Below are positions 15,458-24,620 of a DNA stretch of 64,000 bases, piece by piece. This stretch comes from an uncultured Bizionia sp. (GTDB taxonomy: Bacteria > Bacteroidota > Bacteroidia > Flavobacteriales > Flavobacteriaceae). Below the pieces are notes generated by a model. It saw nothing but the letters and a program-made list of their open reading frames with translations. It ran no database searches and had not been told where the DNA came from. The stretch's first letter is position 1. Each line of letters starts with the position of its first letter. The stretch is taken from positions 124,001-188,000 of the forward strand of contig CANMCF010000003.1 of assembly GCA_947496215.1 (NCBI GenBank). The letters are read 5' to 3'. The translations under genes were made by a program, and so were the position numbers.

Positions 15458-17911
15458 TCAAGATTCAAAAGCAGTTTCAGTGACATCTTTTCGATGGATG
15501 GCTATCGGGTTTTGCAGTCTCCCAGCAAACTGAAGCAACGCCACAGGATCATCCAAATCGATCATTTGCTTGTGGTTGTTTAGTTGTAACCTATTCAAAC
15601 AAGACAAATGGAAATCCGTCGCAAATAGGTCATACTGCTTGTATTTTGCTTTATTCTCAGGATGTCCATTTTGATATTCGTTTATGTTTTCTGCTACGAT
15701 TTTCCAGAATTCCTCTTCGTGGAAAGTGGCATGTTCTTCCAATATGTGAGACATGAATCTAAAGAACCCATCGAATATGTCGGTGAATATGGACAACAAC
15801 TTCACGTCTTCCGGTACCGGTGCATACATCCGCTTTAAATGTTCTGGCAGCTTTACATCAGGGTTGAGAATGCAGGCCTCTTCCGTTATGTCCTTCAACA
15901 ATACATTTGTGGGCACATGGTTTTCCAATACCATGATGATGTTCTCCCCATGTGGCATGAAGACCAGATCGAAATGATAGAAGCAATGCAACAATGGACT
16001 AAGATATGCTTTCAAGTACCTTCGCAACCAATTCTCGATGGTCAATCCAGATCTCTCTATAATCTTTGGCAACAGGGCTTCACCAAGGTGATCCACATGT
16101 AGGAATGCTGCCATCGTCATTGGTACTTGTCCAGCATCTATGGCAGACATTGGGCTTTCCCTCCATAAAGAAGCCAACATCTTGTTATAGTCGTTATGTA
16201 CTCCAAATTCATCGAAATAGGGATTGACATAACTTACAGAGGCAATCTCCCCCAACATTCCAAATCCCGTTTCCTTGATGTAAGGATCGCTATACAAAAG
16301 CTTTTCCAACCAAATGGCCATTTTTGGTGCTGTTCCCAAATAATACAAAGGCAATCCTCTCATAAAGCCCATATTCAAAATGGACAATGCAGTCTTTGTG
16401 TAAAACTTGTCGGGATTGGAAACGTTGAACAACGTTCTTACGGACTGTTGCGCCAAATATTGATCTGTACCATAACCCAAACAAATCAAATTTCCAGTGG
16501 CTATTTCTGGAGAAAAAACATTTGCCAACTTGTTGAACCATTGCCACGGATGCATGGGGATGAAAAAATAATCATCTGGTTCATACCCTTTGCCTTCTAT
16601 GATCGAATTGAAGGAAGCAATCGCATCCTTATCCAATTCTTGTTCCAATAACGTTGAATATGGTAGCGCTTCTATCGCTGCATAGACCGTTCTACTTTTG
16701 TGCCCAGCCAGCCATAGTATCGAAAAAGAATTTCCAGCCTCTGGCGCGTAGGCTCTATAGTCACTGCTATCGAATCCGATACGACCGTTGTTGGCCACAA
16801 AACCAGGATGCCCCTCCATCATGGATTGCTCAATGGTCTGAAAATCTGCATCGACCAATTCTGCTGCCGTTGGATTTTCCTTTTGGAGCTTGAAGGCCCC
16901 TCCATAAAGGGTGCTTATGATTTCTTCGAGATATATGGGCATTTGTGCATCACTTATTCCTAGCTGCTTCCTAAATTCTTTGATGAACAAAACGGCATCC
17001 AAGGGCTTCGATTCTTTTTCTTCATATTTTTTAATTGAATTTGTTTTCACCCAAAGATGATTCAAGGCCAAGGGTTTTGCCTTGAATTGGTATGTGATGT
17101 CATCGTTGTCTGCCTTCACTTCATAATAGTTCCATCCATTGTCCAACGACTTCAAGGTTTCTGGTCGTAAAAGCAGTTCATGGCTGAATTCGCAAATGGA
17201 TTTCCTTATGAGTGAAACATTTGCCCTATTCCATGTTTTTGGTTGCAAATGGCTAATTGACTGTTGTGGGGATACGGTATTGTCCAATGTATTCATTGTG
17301 CTTCTTTTGTTGATTCGTGATATTTTTTTGAGTTGTTGATGTCGTTCTCTGGACAAAAAGGCCAATTGTGCCGTCTTATGTGGCAATTCCACTATTTTAT
17401 CCAATTGAAATCCGATTCTTTGGCATAGTGCAAACATCTTTTTGTTTCGAATGTCCGGTTCTACCATGATTCTTTTGATTGTGGTGTCTTCAAATATGAA
17501 ATTCACAATGCTCCTAAATAGGTACCAAGTGAAATTCGGGATTCTAAGACTTGGTGGAGCCACTATGATGTGAATGCCACAATCTCCCTCTTTGCTGGGA
17601 TACAATTCTCCAATGGCATCTTGCCGTGGGTCGTAACGCTCCATCACAAAAGCCGGTTGATTGTCGTAAACCCCAGTAAAGACATCGTAATGATTAGGTT
17701 TCATTAGCTTTGCATATTCTTGCCTTACTTGTTTTAGATTTGTTCCTTGCATACCCCAAAAAACAGCATAATCCATATTTACCCATTCGCACAGCAACTC
17801 ACTGTCTTGTGTTATTCTGAAGGGTCGTATCTTTATATCCCCCAACTCCTTGAAAGTGTTGGAAAACAAATACTCCTCCACGCCCAAACAATTCTTTTCA
17901 TTTGTCTCCAT
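15458..17911 (-). CDS. GNAT-IucA/IucC fusion, NIS siderophore synthetase (copy 1)
   Basis: This 817-residue protein has the same two-domain plan: GNAT N-acyltransferase (about 20-200; VEPDIRNKKMFALCQRIGF) joined by a short linker to an IucA/IucC synthetase (about 230-810). Visible motifs are EGHPGFVANNGRIGF, HPWQWFN, KTALSILNMGFMRGL, MTMAAFLHVD and FMPHGENIIMV. The fusion resembles BibC of the bisucaberin B pathway in Tenacibaculum, where one protein acylates N-hydroxycadaverine with a succinyl group and then ligates the units. It starts 11 bases after the exporter gene. Two complete fusion proteins in one operon suggest a product with more than one kind of acyl group or ligation, for example a mixed or longer hydroxamate. 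Confidence 0.9.
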   Translation of the reverse strand: METNEKNCLGVEEYLFSNTFKELGDIKIRPFRITQDSELLCEWVNMDYAVFWGMQGTNLKQVRQEYAKLMKPNHYDVFTGVYDNQPAFVMERYDPRQDAIGELYPSKEGDCGIHIIVAPPSLRIPNFTWYLFRSIVNFIFEDTTIKRIMVEPDIRNKKMFALCQRIGFQLDKIVELPHKTAQLAFLSRERHQQLKKISRINKRSTMNTLDNTVSPQQSISHLQPKTWNRANVSLIRKSICEFSHELLLRPETLKSLDNGWNYYEVKADNDDITYQFKAKPLALNHLWVKTNSIKKYEEKESKPLDAVLFIKEFRKQLGISDAQMPIYLEEIISTLYGGAFKLQKENPTAAELVDADFQTIEQSMMEGHPGFVANNGRIGFDSSDYRAYAPEAGNSFSILWLAGHKSRTVYAAIEALPYSTLLEQELDKDAIASFNSIIEGKGYEPDDYFFIPMHPWQWFNKLANVFSPEIATGNLICLGYGTDQYLAQQSVRTLFNVSNPDKFYTKTALSILNMGFMRGLPLYYLGTAPKMAIWLEKLLYSDPYIKETGFGMLGEIASVSYVNPYFDEFGVHNDYNKMLASLWRESPMSAIDAGQVPMTMAAFLHVDHLGEALLPKIIERSGLTIENWLRRYLKAYLSPLLHCFYHFDLVFMPHGENIIMVLENHVPTNVLLKDITEEACILNPDVKLPEHLKRMYAPVPEDVKLLSIFTDIFDGFFRFMSHILEEHATFHEEEFWKIVAENINEYQNGHPENKAKYKQYDLFATDFHLSCLNRLQLNNHKQMIDLDDPVALLQFAGRLQNPIAIHRKDVTETAFES

Positions 17912-17922
17912 TCCTTTGGAAT

Positions 17923-19104
17923 TTAAGTGTTCGCCAATTTTTTCGTAGGTACTCTCATCTCTGTCTTAAAAATGAAGTAATAAACAATCAAAGTGATTAT
18001 AAAGCCCATCAATGCTACCAGAAAGGGTATTTGCAGTCCTTTGCCATCTACCAACAATCCTACGGAAAACGAGGATAGCAATACACCCAAGTTTTGAAAG
18101 AAATGTACTTTGCTATAATCGACGGCGTAAGATTCTGGAGTACTCAATTGAAAGAGCAAGACGTCAAACCTAACGACACCTTGAAAAATTGCCCATCCAT
18201 AGACGACTCTTCCTACTATGACCATCATGTCGTAAGGAATCCCTTGCAACATCAATCCGGCTATACCTAGCAACAAGGCAATGACAATTCCCCCATAGTT
18301 GTTCTTTTCTGTTTTTCGTCTTGTATTCATCCACAATGCCATCAAAGCCACAAAACCAGGGATGGCATACATTGTTCCTGAAATGAATTTGGAGTCGTAT
18401 ACGGAAATGCTCTCCCAATAAGCAGCAAAGAATGGACGAATCAAAAAGTCACTGAAATACAAGATCATGGTGACCAAACCTATTTTGACTATGAAACCCT
18501 TTGAGATTTTCTTTTTCATCGATGATACATTCTTGGAAGCCTCCATGATTCTTGAGGTGTCAAATTTCTTACTCTTCAAGATATACATACTCACTCCCAT
18601 TTGAATGAAATCTCCAAAAGCCATTATCAAGAAGATGTAACTAGCATCTACCATGTCCACCGTCAATCCTCCTATGATCGCTCCTATAATTCCCCCTAGA
18701 TGAACAATCACGGACAGCACCCCAATTGTACTTGGATGGTCCTTTTTGTCAATGATCTTGAGAATGTATGGATAAACCAACAAATAACTTCCTTTGAACA
18801 AGACCATTCCTAGAGATACTATTAAGAATTCGACATACGATGTCGTCCAGTAACAATACAATGCAAGCAATCCAGCAATGCATTGGGTATATACCAAAAT
18901 GTTCAATTCTGCCACTTTCTTGGATATGAAGGCCCAAAAAGGGAAAGCGATCATTACCATAAAGCATATGGCTGCAAAATAATAGCCAACCCTTTTGGGA
19001 TCGACAACTCCAAAGCGTGCCTCGAAGAACTGAGGATAGAAAGGGTGCAACAGACAATCGCTTATTACGGCTACCAATGTCATTGCTATCAACAACTTTT
19101 TCAT
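17923..19104 (-). CDS. MFS transporter, probable siderophore exporter
   Basis: The start at 19104 (MKKLLIAMTLVAV) overlaps the stop codon of the hydroxylase gene as ATGA, a classic coupling arrangement; the longer frame to 19188 would overlap the whole end of that gene. The 393-residue protein has about twelve membrane helices and a hydrophilic central loop (MEASKNVSSMKKKISKG), the layout of the major facilitator superfamily. Its position between the hydroxylase and the NIS synthetases points to export of the finished siderophore. No receptor for uptake is encoded in this operon, so import must rely on genes elsewhere. Confidence 0.85.
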   Translation of the reverse strand: MKKLLIAMTLVAVISDCLLHPFYPQFFEARFGVVDPKRVGYYFAAICFMVMIAFPFWAFISKKVAELNILVYTQCIAGLLALYCYWTTSYVEFLIVSLGMVLFKGSYLLVYPYILKIIDKKDHPSTIGVLSVIVHLGGIIGAIIGGLTVDMVDASYIFLIMAFGDFIQMGVSMYILKSKKFDTSRIMEASKNVSSMKKKISKGFIVKIGLVTMILYFSDFLIRPFFAAYWESISVYDSKFISGTMYAIPGFVALMALWMNTRRKTEKNNYGGIVIALLLGIAGLMLQGIPYDMMVIVGRVVYGWAIFQGVVRFDVLLFQLSTPESYAVDYSKVHFFQNLGVLLSSFSVGLLVDGKGLQIPFLVALMGFIITLIVYYFIFKTEMRVPTKKLANT

Positions 19105-20435
19105 ATCACCGACTCCTTGATGTTTATTTCTTCTTCCTTGCCTACTTCGAATTGTTGGAAGGCTATTCGTTTTTCGATGGGATAGCAATCTCTCCCTGTC
19201 AATTCTTTGATTATGTAGGAATTGCGATAGCTACTCATTCCTAGATCTGGAGTCACAAATCCATGTGTGTGCAACTCTGCATTTTGCACAAAGATGTTTT
19301 CTCCTTCATGATCGATGGCATAATTGCGATGTACATTGTACCTGCCTTGTTCGTCCCAACGAATGTGATCTCTTATTCCATTCAGGAAACTAGGTTGCTC
19401 ATATTCATACCCGGAAGCCAATATCACCCCTTCTGTCTTATGACTGTAATACTTGTCTTGTTCATGTTGATGAATTTCTAGATAAAAACCATTCAATCCT
19501 TCGTCATATGTTGCTTTTTCCAACGTTGAATTGGTTCTAAGGTTCAACTTCACGTCATTTGTAAGTCGTTTTGCATAGATTAAATCATAGATATCGGCAA
19601 TCAGGTCTTGATTGATTCCCTTGTAAAGATGTTTTTGATTTTTCATCAGATCGTCTTTCTTCGATGTGGACAAATCATAAAAATAATCCACATACTCGGG
19701 TGAGGTCATTTCCAAGGTGAGTTTTGAATACTCCAAAGGAAAAAACCTTGGAGAACGAGTAATCCAGCTCAACTCATACCCTTTCTCATCGACATCTTGC
19801 AATAGGTCATAAAAAATCTCTGCAGCACTTTGTCCACTGCCCAAAATCGTTATCGATCTTTTGGACTGCAAGTTCGACTTGTATTCAAGATATGAAGAAG
19901 AATGTATGGCATCCCCCCCTAATCCCTTACAACATTCGGGGATGTAAGGCCGTGTTCCCGTGCCCAAAACCAACTTCTTTGTCATATAGGTCTTCTGTTC
20001 ATTGGTTTTGGTATTTCTGGAAACCACTTCATAACGACCTTCCGATTGATCATATGCTATATTCACAACCTCAGTTTGAAATTCAACATTTTTCAACTTA
20101 CTCACTGCCCATTGGCAATATTGGTTGTATTCGTTCCTGAGCAACAAAAAATTTTCTCGAATATAAAAGGAGTATATCCTCCCTTGTTCCTTTATGTAAT
20201 TCAGAAAACTAAATGGGCTGGTTGGATCGGCCAAGGTCACCAGATCTGCCATAAAGGGTATTTGTAACGTTGTATCTTGAAGCAACATTCCGGGGTGCCA
20301 GTCAAACTTCTCCTTCTTGTCCAAAAAAACGCCTTCAAGATTTGAGATGGGGGCTGTCAAACAGGCTAAACCAAGATTCATCGGCCCTACTCCAATAGCC
20401 ACGAAATCGACTATGTCTTCTTTATTTTCATTCAT
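19101..20435 (-). CDS. FAD-dependent N-hydroxylase (lysine/ornithine/cadaverine monooxygenase)
   Basis: The 444-residue protein has the motifs of microbial N-hydroxylating monooxygenases: an FAD-binding GVGPMN close to the N-terminus, the substrate and FAD loop WHPGMLLQDTTLQIPFMADL, an NADPH-binding GSGQSAAE, and the late D(L)GMSSYRNS region. It should hydroxylate the terminal amine of a diamine or amino acid, giving the N-OH needed for hydroxamates. With a DesA-like decarboxylase just upstream, cadaverine is the likeliest substrate. I choose the ATG at 20435, 10 bases after the decarboxylase stop; another ATG at 20462 overlaps that gene by 17 bases and cannot be excluded. Confidence 0.9.
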   Translation of the reverse strand: MNENKEDIVDFVAIGVGPMNLGLACLTAPISNLEGVFLDKKEKFDWHPGMLLQDTTLQIPFMADLVTLADPTSPFSFLNYIKEQGRIYSFYIRENFLLLRNEYNQYCQWAVSKLKNVEFQTEVVNIAYDQSEGRYEVVSRNTKTNEQKTYMTKKLVLGTGTRPYIPECCKGLGGDAIHSSSYLEYKSNLQSKRSITILGSGQSAAEIFYDLLQDVDEKGYELSWITRSPRFFPLEYSKLTLEMTSPEYVDYFYDLSTSKKDDLMKNQKHLYKGINQDLIADIYDLIYAKRLTNDVKLNLRTNSTLEKATYDEGLNGFYLEIHQHEQDKYYSHKTEGVILASGYEYEQPSFLNGIRDHIRWDEQGRYNVHRNYAIDHEGENIFVQNAELHTHGFVTPDLGMSSYRNSYIIKELTGRDCYPIEKRIAFQQFEVGKEEEINIKESVI

Positions 20436-20445
20436 AATTTTCTTT

Positions 20446-21951
20446 CTAATCGTTATTTTCATGACTGTTTCCAGTATCTTTTATCATTTGGATGACATTC
20501 AACAAATCCACGATGTTGCTTTTGGGATTCAATAGAGTAAATTTCAAATACGTCTTTCCATTCATCTTGGTACTTGCTATGGAAGCTTGCCCTGACTTGA
20601 AAAGTTTGTTTTTTATGAATAGGTTGATGTCATCGTGAATTCGGTCTTCATTTACACCAAATGCCTTGTATCTGAATACCAAAGTACTTAGTTCTGGCTT
20701 ATGTACCATTTCGAAGACGGGATCGTCCTTGATGGCGTGATATAGATCCAATGCCAAATAATGAATCTTTTCCAAAAAAGCTCCTATCTTCTTTGTTCCT
20801 GTCATCTTCAAGGTGAACCAAAGCTTCAATGCATCGAATCTACGGGTAGTTTGAATGGATTTTTCGATTAAGTTGGGGCATTCTTCGTTCCTCTGATCCA
20901 AAGGATTTAGGTAATCCGCATAATGAGATACGTATTTGAAGTGTTTGGGGTCATCGACTAGAAAGACACTGGAACAAACAGGTTGAAAAAGTGTCTTATG
21001 AAAATCTATGGTAATGGAATTCGCCAGCTCCATACCCTTTAATTGCTCCTTATGCGTATCCGTCAATACATAACATCCTCCATATGCTCCATCGATGTGA
21101 AACCAAATATCATGTTCCGAAGCAATTTTGGCAATGGTTCCTAGAGGATCAAAACTCCCGAAATCCGTAGTACCAGCAGTGGCAATTATAGCAATGGGAA
21201 TGTTTCCGGATTGCTTTTCTCTTTCCATGGCCAAAACCAAGGCATTGGGATCCATTTTCATACGATCATCAGTAGTCACTGGTATTACTGCATCGTACCC
21301 CATCCCCAAGAGTGCAGCATTCTTCTTGATGCTGAAATGTGCTTTCTCCGAGCAAAAAAATCGAAATTTTGAAACGACGTCTGACCAACCATTTTCCTTT
21401 AAGTTAAGACCGTAGTGTTTAAACGCGTAGTTATCCCTAGCCATTAGCAGAGCCATAAAATTTGATTGTGTTCCTCCTGAGGTAAAAACTCCGTCCGAAG
21501 TTGAGGGTAACCCTATTTCCATACATATCCATTCTATCATCTTTTGCTCTATCAAGGTAGCAGAAGTACTCTGATCCCAAGTTTCGACGGCTGTGTTCAC
21601 CGAAGAAGCCATTAAATCCCCTACAATGGCAGGTAACAACACTGGACAATTCAAATGAGCCACGTAATTGGGATTATGAAACCCAATGGCATGATCGAGA
21701 TAAAGCTCTTTTATTTCATTTAGAGCTTCATCTATGGACAATGTCTTGTCCGAATTTACAGAGAGCATATTTACCTTAGATCTCAATTCTACTGGAGATT
21801 CGCCACTATAAAAGTCGGCATTGCTTAAAAAACCTGTTATACAACTTGTGGCCTTTTGAATGTACTCCTTATAATCATATCTGGATTCGTAACTAAAAAC
21901 CTGGTCTGTTTCAAGCTTGGTTATTAAATTCTTTTCAGTGTCTAAAAACAT
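20446..21951 (-). CDS. PLP-dependent group II decarboxylase (DesA/BibA-like lysine decarboxylase)
   Basis: The 501-residue enzyme belongs to the pyridoxal-dependent decarboxylase family (PF00282 type). Visible residues are the ring-stacking H205 in SEKAHFS, D287 in HIDGAYGG and the cofactor lysine K319 in DFHKTL. The block AHLNCPVLLPAIVGD...TWDQSTSATLIEQKMIEW resembles DesA-type lysine decarboxylases of desferrioxamine and bisucaberin pathways; diaminobutyrate decarboxylases are similar, so 1,3-diaminopropane is an alternative product. It is the first gene of the operon, with an AT-rich leader and a palindromic candidate operator 12 bases upstream. Confidence 0.9.
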   Translation of the reverse strand: MFLDTEKNLITKLETDQVFSYESRYDYKEYIQKATSCITGFLSNADFYSGESPVELRSKVNMLSVNSDKTLSIDEALNEIKELYLDHAIGFHNPNYVAHLNCPVLLPAIVGDLMASSVNTAVETWDQSTSATLIEQKMIEWICMEIGLPSTSDGVFTSGGTQSNFMALLMARDNYAFKHYGLNLKENGWSDVVSKFRFFCSEKAHFSIKKNAALLGMGYDAVIPVTTDDRMKMDPNALVLAMEREKQSGNIPIAIIATAGTTDFGSFDPLGTIAKIASEHDIWFHIDGAYGGCYVLTDTHKEQLKGMELANSITIDFHKTLFQPVCSSVFLVDDPKHFKYVSHYADYLNPLDQRNEECPNLIEKSIQTTRRFDALKLWFTLKMTGTKKIGAFLEKIHYLALDLYHAIKDDPVFEMVHKPELSTLVFRYKAFGVNEDRIHDDINLFIKNKLFKSGQASIASTKMNGKTYLKFTLLNPKSNIVDLLNVIQMIKDTGNSHENND

Positions 21952-21962
21952 AATTATTTTTA

Positions 21963-21997
21963 TTTAGTCTAAATAAGTTTAGCGAAATTAGACTTAA
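21963..21997 (-). promoter_or_regulatory. Candidate iron-responsive operator of the siderophore operon
   Basis: TTTAGTCTAAA (21963-21973) is a perfect palindrome. It is followed by TTTAG and then by TTAGACTTAA (21988-21997), which repeats the same half-sites. It lies 12 bases from the decarboxylase start, where a repressor would block transcription or translation. TTAGxCTAA-type palindromes are typical of DtxR/IdeR and Fur-like iron regulators; the actual regulator is not in the window. Confidence 0.5.
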
Positions 21998-22134
21998 ACG
22001 AAAAGAGGGTCGTGACGCATTTAGGATAAAAAAAGACGTTAAAAGCATTAATACCATCATATGCTTTTAATTAATAGTCATTCAATGACTTAAAAGATCT
22101 ATATTTTATCTTTTTTTTAAAATTTTAGCAACAA

Positions 22135-22174
22135 AAAAAGAGCGCATCGACATATATGTCGATGCGCTCTTTTT
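22135..22174. terminator. Perfect 40-bp palindrome, intrinsic terminator
   Basis: The arms (22135-22154 and 22155-22174) are exactly complementary: A-run, GAGCGCATCGACATA, then its complement and a T-run. The GC-rich stem bounded by A and T runs is a textbook terminator working on both strands. It lies downstream of the phosphopantetheinyl transferase gene and upstream of the siderophore promoter, and so isolates the two operons. Confidence 0.85.
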
Positions 22175-22386
22175 ACAAACCTTGTTAAACTTTACTTTTA
22201 AATATTATGGTTCTTAGGGCTAAGCATGTAGTACTTTCAGTTTCACAATAGCCAAAACATGAAACAAGCAAATATCATAATTGCCATACAAATCATTGAG
22301 ATCGTAAGTAGGCATTAGAGAACGGACATTTTCATTCTTTTAGTCACATTGCTTGCCCTCTTAAAAAGATTAATCTTAGCAACCAA
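22175..22386. other. Non-coding 3' region of the PKS/NRPS operon
   Basis: About 210 bases lie between the last gene of the PKS/NRPS operon and the terminator. Only tiny open frames are present (for example 31 codons on the minus strand ending near 22224), without supporting features. It is probably an untranslated tail. Confidence 0.5.
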
Positions 22387-23118
22387 TTAAACATTGGCAT
22401 CAAACATCTGCCACACTTTTTCCAAGTTGGTCATTGTCTTTCTGGGCAAGACCACGGAGATGGCATAATCCTCATTTATGTGACACATTGCCTTATACTG
22501 TCCAAAATGCTGGAACGTTGCAACATAGGTATTGCCTTCCAAGGTTATGGTATCGATTTCCAAAAAAGCAAAATCCAACATCATTCCCGTTTTTATTATT
22601 TTGGCCAAAGCTTCTTTGGCACACCACAATGCCGTGTATCCAGAAATATCATTGATGTCGAATGTCCCCAATATTTCCAATTCACGCTTGCTTATTTGGC
22701 TTAAAATTGCCTTTTCCTTATCAAAGCTTATTCTTTCGATGTCTATTCCCATAGGGTGGGATTCCTTGAATGCAATGCTCATCCCTATGAATCCACAGTG
22801 TGTGATACTCACTTGAATGTTTTTTGCTTCCACACATTTAACGATGGGAAACCCAAAAACACCAGAGCCTATGTTTATGGACTGCATACAAGGGACCTCA
22901 GCTATGGTATTTACTGCCAGCTTTGCTGAAAACCTTCCCAAAATGTAGTTTAATTTCCTACGGTCGTATTTTAATGTTTCGTAATGTATTTTCTCGAGTC
23001 TATGAAATAACTGTAATGAATCTGGTAGGGTCGTAGATTGCTTTTTCACTAATGAAATTGATGCGTTATATTCTTTATCTCCTCTATCCATTTTAATTAT
23101 GGATACTGATTGCCTCAT
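22387..23118 (-). CDS. Sfp-type 4'-phosphopantetheinyl transferase
   Basis: The 243-residue protein has the two Sfp-family signatures: GIDIE (G124-E128, with D126 as a magnesium ligand) and WCAKEALAK (W165-K173). It transfers the phosphopantetheine arm of CoA to the conserved Ser of carrier domains. The two megasynthases upstream contain about ten such domains, and the NIS siderophore enzymes contain none, so this enzyme belongs functionally to the PKS/NRPS pathway. It is the last gene of that operon, 29 bases after the MATE gene and ahead of the strong terminator. Confidence 0.9.
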   Translation of the reverse strand: MRQSVSIIKMDRGDKEYNASISLVKKQSTTLPDSLQLFHRLEKIHYETLKYDRRKLNYILGRFSAKLAVNTIAEVPCMQSINIGSGVFGFPIVKCVEAKNIQVSITHCGFIGMSIAFKESHPMGIDIERISFDKEKAILSQISKRELEILGTFDINDISGYTALWCAKEALAKIIKTGMMLDFAFLEIDTITLEGNTYVATFQHFGQYKAMCHINEDYAISVVLPRKTMTNLEKVWQMFDANV

Positions 23119-23147
23119 ACTAACTTTATACTTTATATGTCAATAAA

Positions 23148-24491
23148 CTAACTAAATTGCTTAACCCTACTCTGCTTTTTTTTCCATCTGAAAAAATACA
23201 AGGTTGACAATAGCGTAAAAACACTCCAATTTACCCAATCACTCAACCAAACAGTAGCTAAGTCTGCATTCCACCAAAAAATCGAGAGATAGGCAAACAA
23301 CAAATAATTCGCAATACTGATTCCTCCAATGATGAAAACATATTTAGTCTCCCCAGTCGCTATGATTATGTTGGTATTTACCGTACTTATTGAAAACAAT
23401 ACTATGGAAACCAAAAGCACATTCAATATTGGCAAGGCTTCTTGTATTAAAGCAGGGTCCTTTGTATAGATATTCAACAAAATCTCTGGCATTGTGAAAA
23501 TAAGCAAGCATAGCAGTAGGCTAACGACAAAACTTACTTGATGGGATTTTATAACCGCAGAATAAACATTCTCATAGTCCTTTCTTCCCATCATATTGCT
23601 TATTACCGTATTGATGGCTCTTCCAAAACCAAATATGGGCAAACAAAGAAATAGATACAGAGATCTAATAATCAATGACACCCTTAGTTCTCCACTCCCC
23701 ATCTTTTCGATCATGATGAAGAAGATCCAATAGGCAACCGTATGAAATAGATTTTGCAATACCAATGGAATGGACTTTGAAATGATTTCTTTCAAAAATT
23801 TCTTACTCAATGTATCAAACCCAAACAGATTGTATGTCTCAATCATTCTCCACTTGATTATATAGTACACATAGGTCAAACAAGTGAAAGTCAAAGCGAT
23901 TACAGTAGCCAAAGCAGCACCATGAACCCCTAATTCCGGACACCCGAAATTACCAAAGATCAACATATAATCCAATATTAGGTTTACAACGATATATACG
24001 GTTACCCCATAGGTTATCACAGATGTTTTTCCCAATGCTGAAAAGAATGCTGAAAAGAAGCTGATGCAAATGGATATCGGCAAACAAAAAATCAAGACAT
24101 CCAAATACACGAATGCATTTTCGACAATGCCCACATCTTGAATCATCAAAGACAAACCTTCGATCCTCAATAAGAAAAACAAAGCTAAAATCAACAGTAG
24201 CAAAAAGCCACATAGAACAACTACATTGTCTATGATGTGCCCTACTTCACCATTCTTTTTTGCTCCTACCTTTTTAGCAACCAACCGTTGTACGTAAGAA
24301 GAAAAACCCAATAATATGAATGAAAAGAACATCCACACCATAGCTCCTATGACCGTTCCATTGAGTTCTTTCTCCCCTATTCTATTTACAAAGGCCGTAT
24401 CGATTATTTGTCCAATCCCCCCAACCAAGTTCGCCAAAATCAAAGGGAATGCTATCTTTAAAATACTCTTGTAACTGGCCTTAATCTCCAT
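23148..24491 (-). CDS. MATE-family efflux transporter
   Basis: The 447-residue membrane protein has about twelve helices and the MATE pattern: an N-terminal half with IAFPLILANLVGGIGQIIDTAFVNRIG and QRLVAKKVGA, and a second half with related FGRAINTVISNMMGRKD. MATE proteins export drugs and natural products using an ion gradient. Placed between the TonB-dependent receptor and the phosphopantetheinyl transferase of the PKS/NRPS operon, it most likely carries the finished or precursor compound over the inner membrane and gives self-protection. Confidence 0.9.
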   Translation of the reverse strand: MEIKASYKSILKIAFPLILANLVGGIGQIIDTAFVNRIGEKELNGTVIGAMVWMFFSFILLGFSSYVQRLVAKKVGAKKNGEVGHIIDNVVVLCGFLLLLILALFFLLRIEGLSLMIQDVGIVENAFVYLDVLIFCLPISICISFFSAFFSALGKTSVITYGVTVYIVVNLILDYMLIFGNFGCPELGVHGAALATVIALTFTCLTYVYYIIKWRMIETYNLFGFDTLSKKFLKEIISKSIPLVLQNLFHTVAYWIFFIMIEKMGSGELRVSLIIRSLYLFLCLPIFGFGRAINTVISNMMGRKDYENVYSAVIKSHQVSFVVSLLLCLLIFTMPEILLNIYTKDPALIQEALPILNVLLVSIVLFSISTVNTNIIIATGETKYVFIIGGISIANYLLFAYLSIFWWNADLATVWLSDWVNWSVFTLLSTLYFFRWKKKQSRVKQFS

Positions 24492-24545
24492 ATTCCATTG
24501 TCAATACTGTTAAAATAATTTGTTTGTGCATATTACTAAATAAGA

Positions 24546-24607
24546 ATGTATTTCCCATTTATGAGAACTCCTGATACTAGCTAGGGTTCCATAAATAAGA
24601 AATACAT
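24546..24607. repeat. Long imperfect hairpin between the receptor and MATE genes
   Basis: ATGTATTTC-cc-ATTTATG...GAAC (24546-24568) pairs with GTTCCATAAATaaGAAATACAT (24586-24607), about 20 pairs with an 18-base loop. It lies immediately after the TonB-dependent receptor gene. It has no T-run, so it may be an mRNA-stabilising or processing structure that lowers expression of the downstream MATE and transferase genes, or a partial terminator. Confidence 0.6.
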
Positions 24608-24620
24608 CCCGGTAAAGGTT

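Noticed and set aside
22224-22320. 31-codon minus-strand frame between the phosphopantetheinyl transferase gene and the terminator
   Set aside because: Short, no ribosome-binding or family support; chance occurrence is likely.
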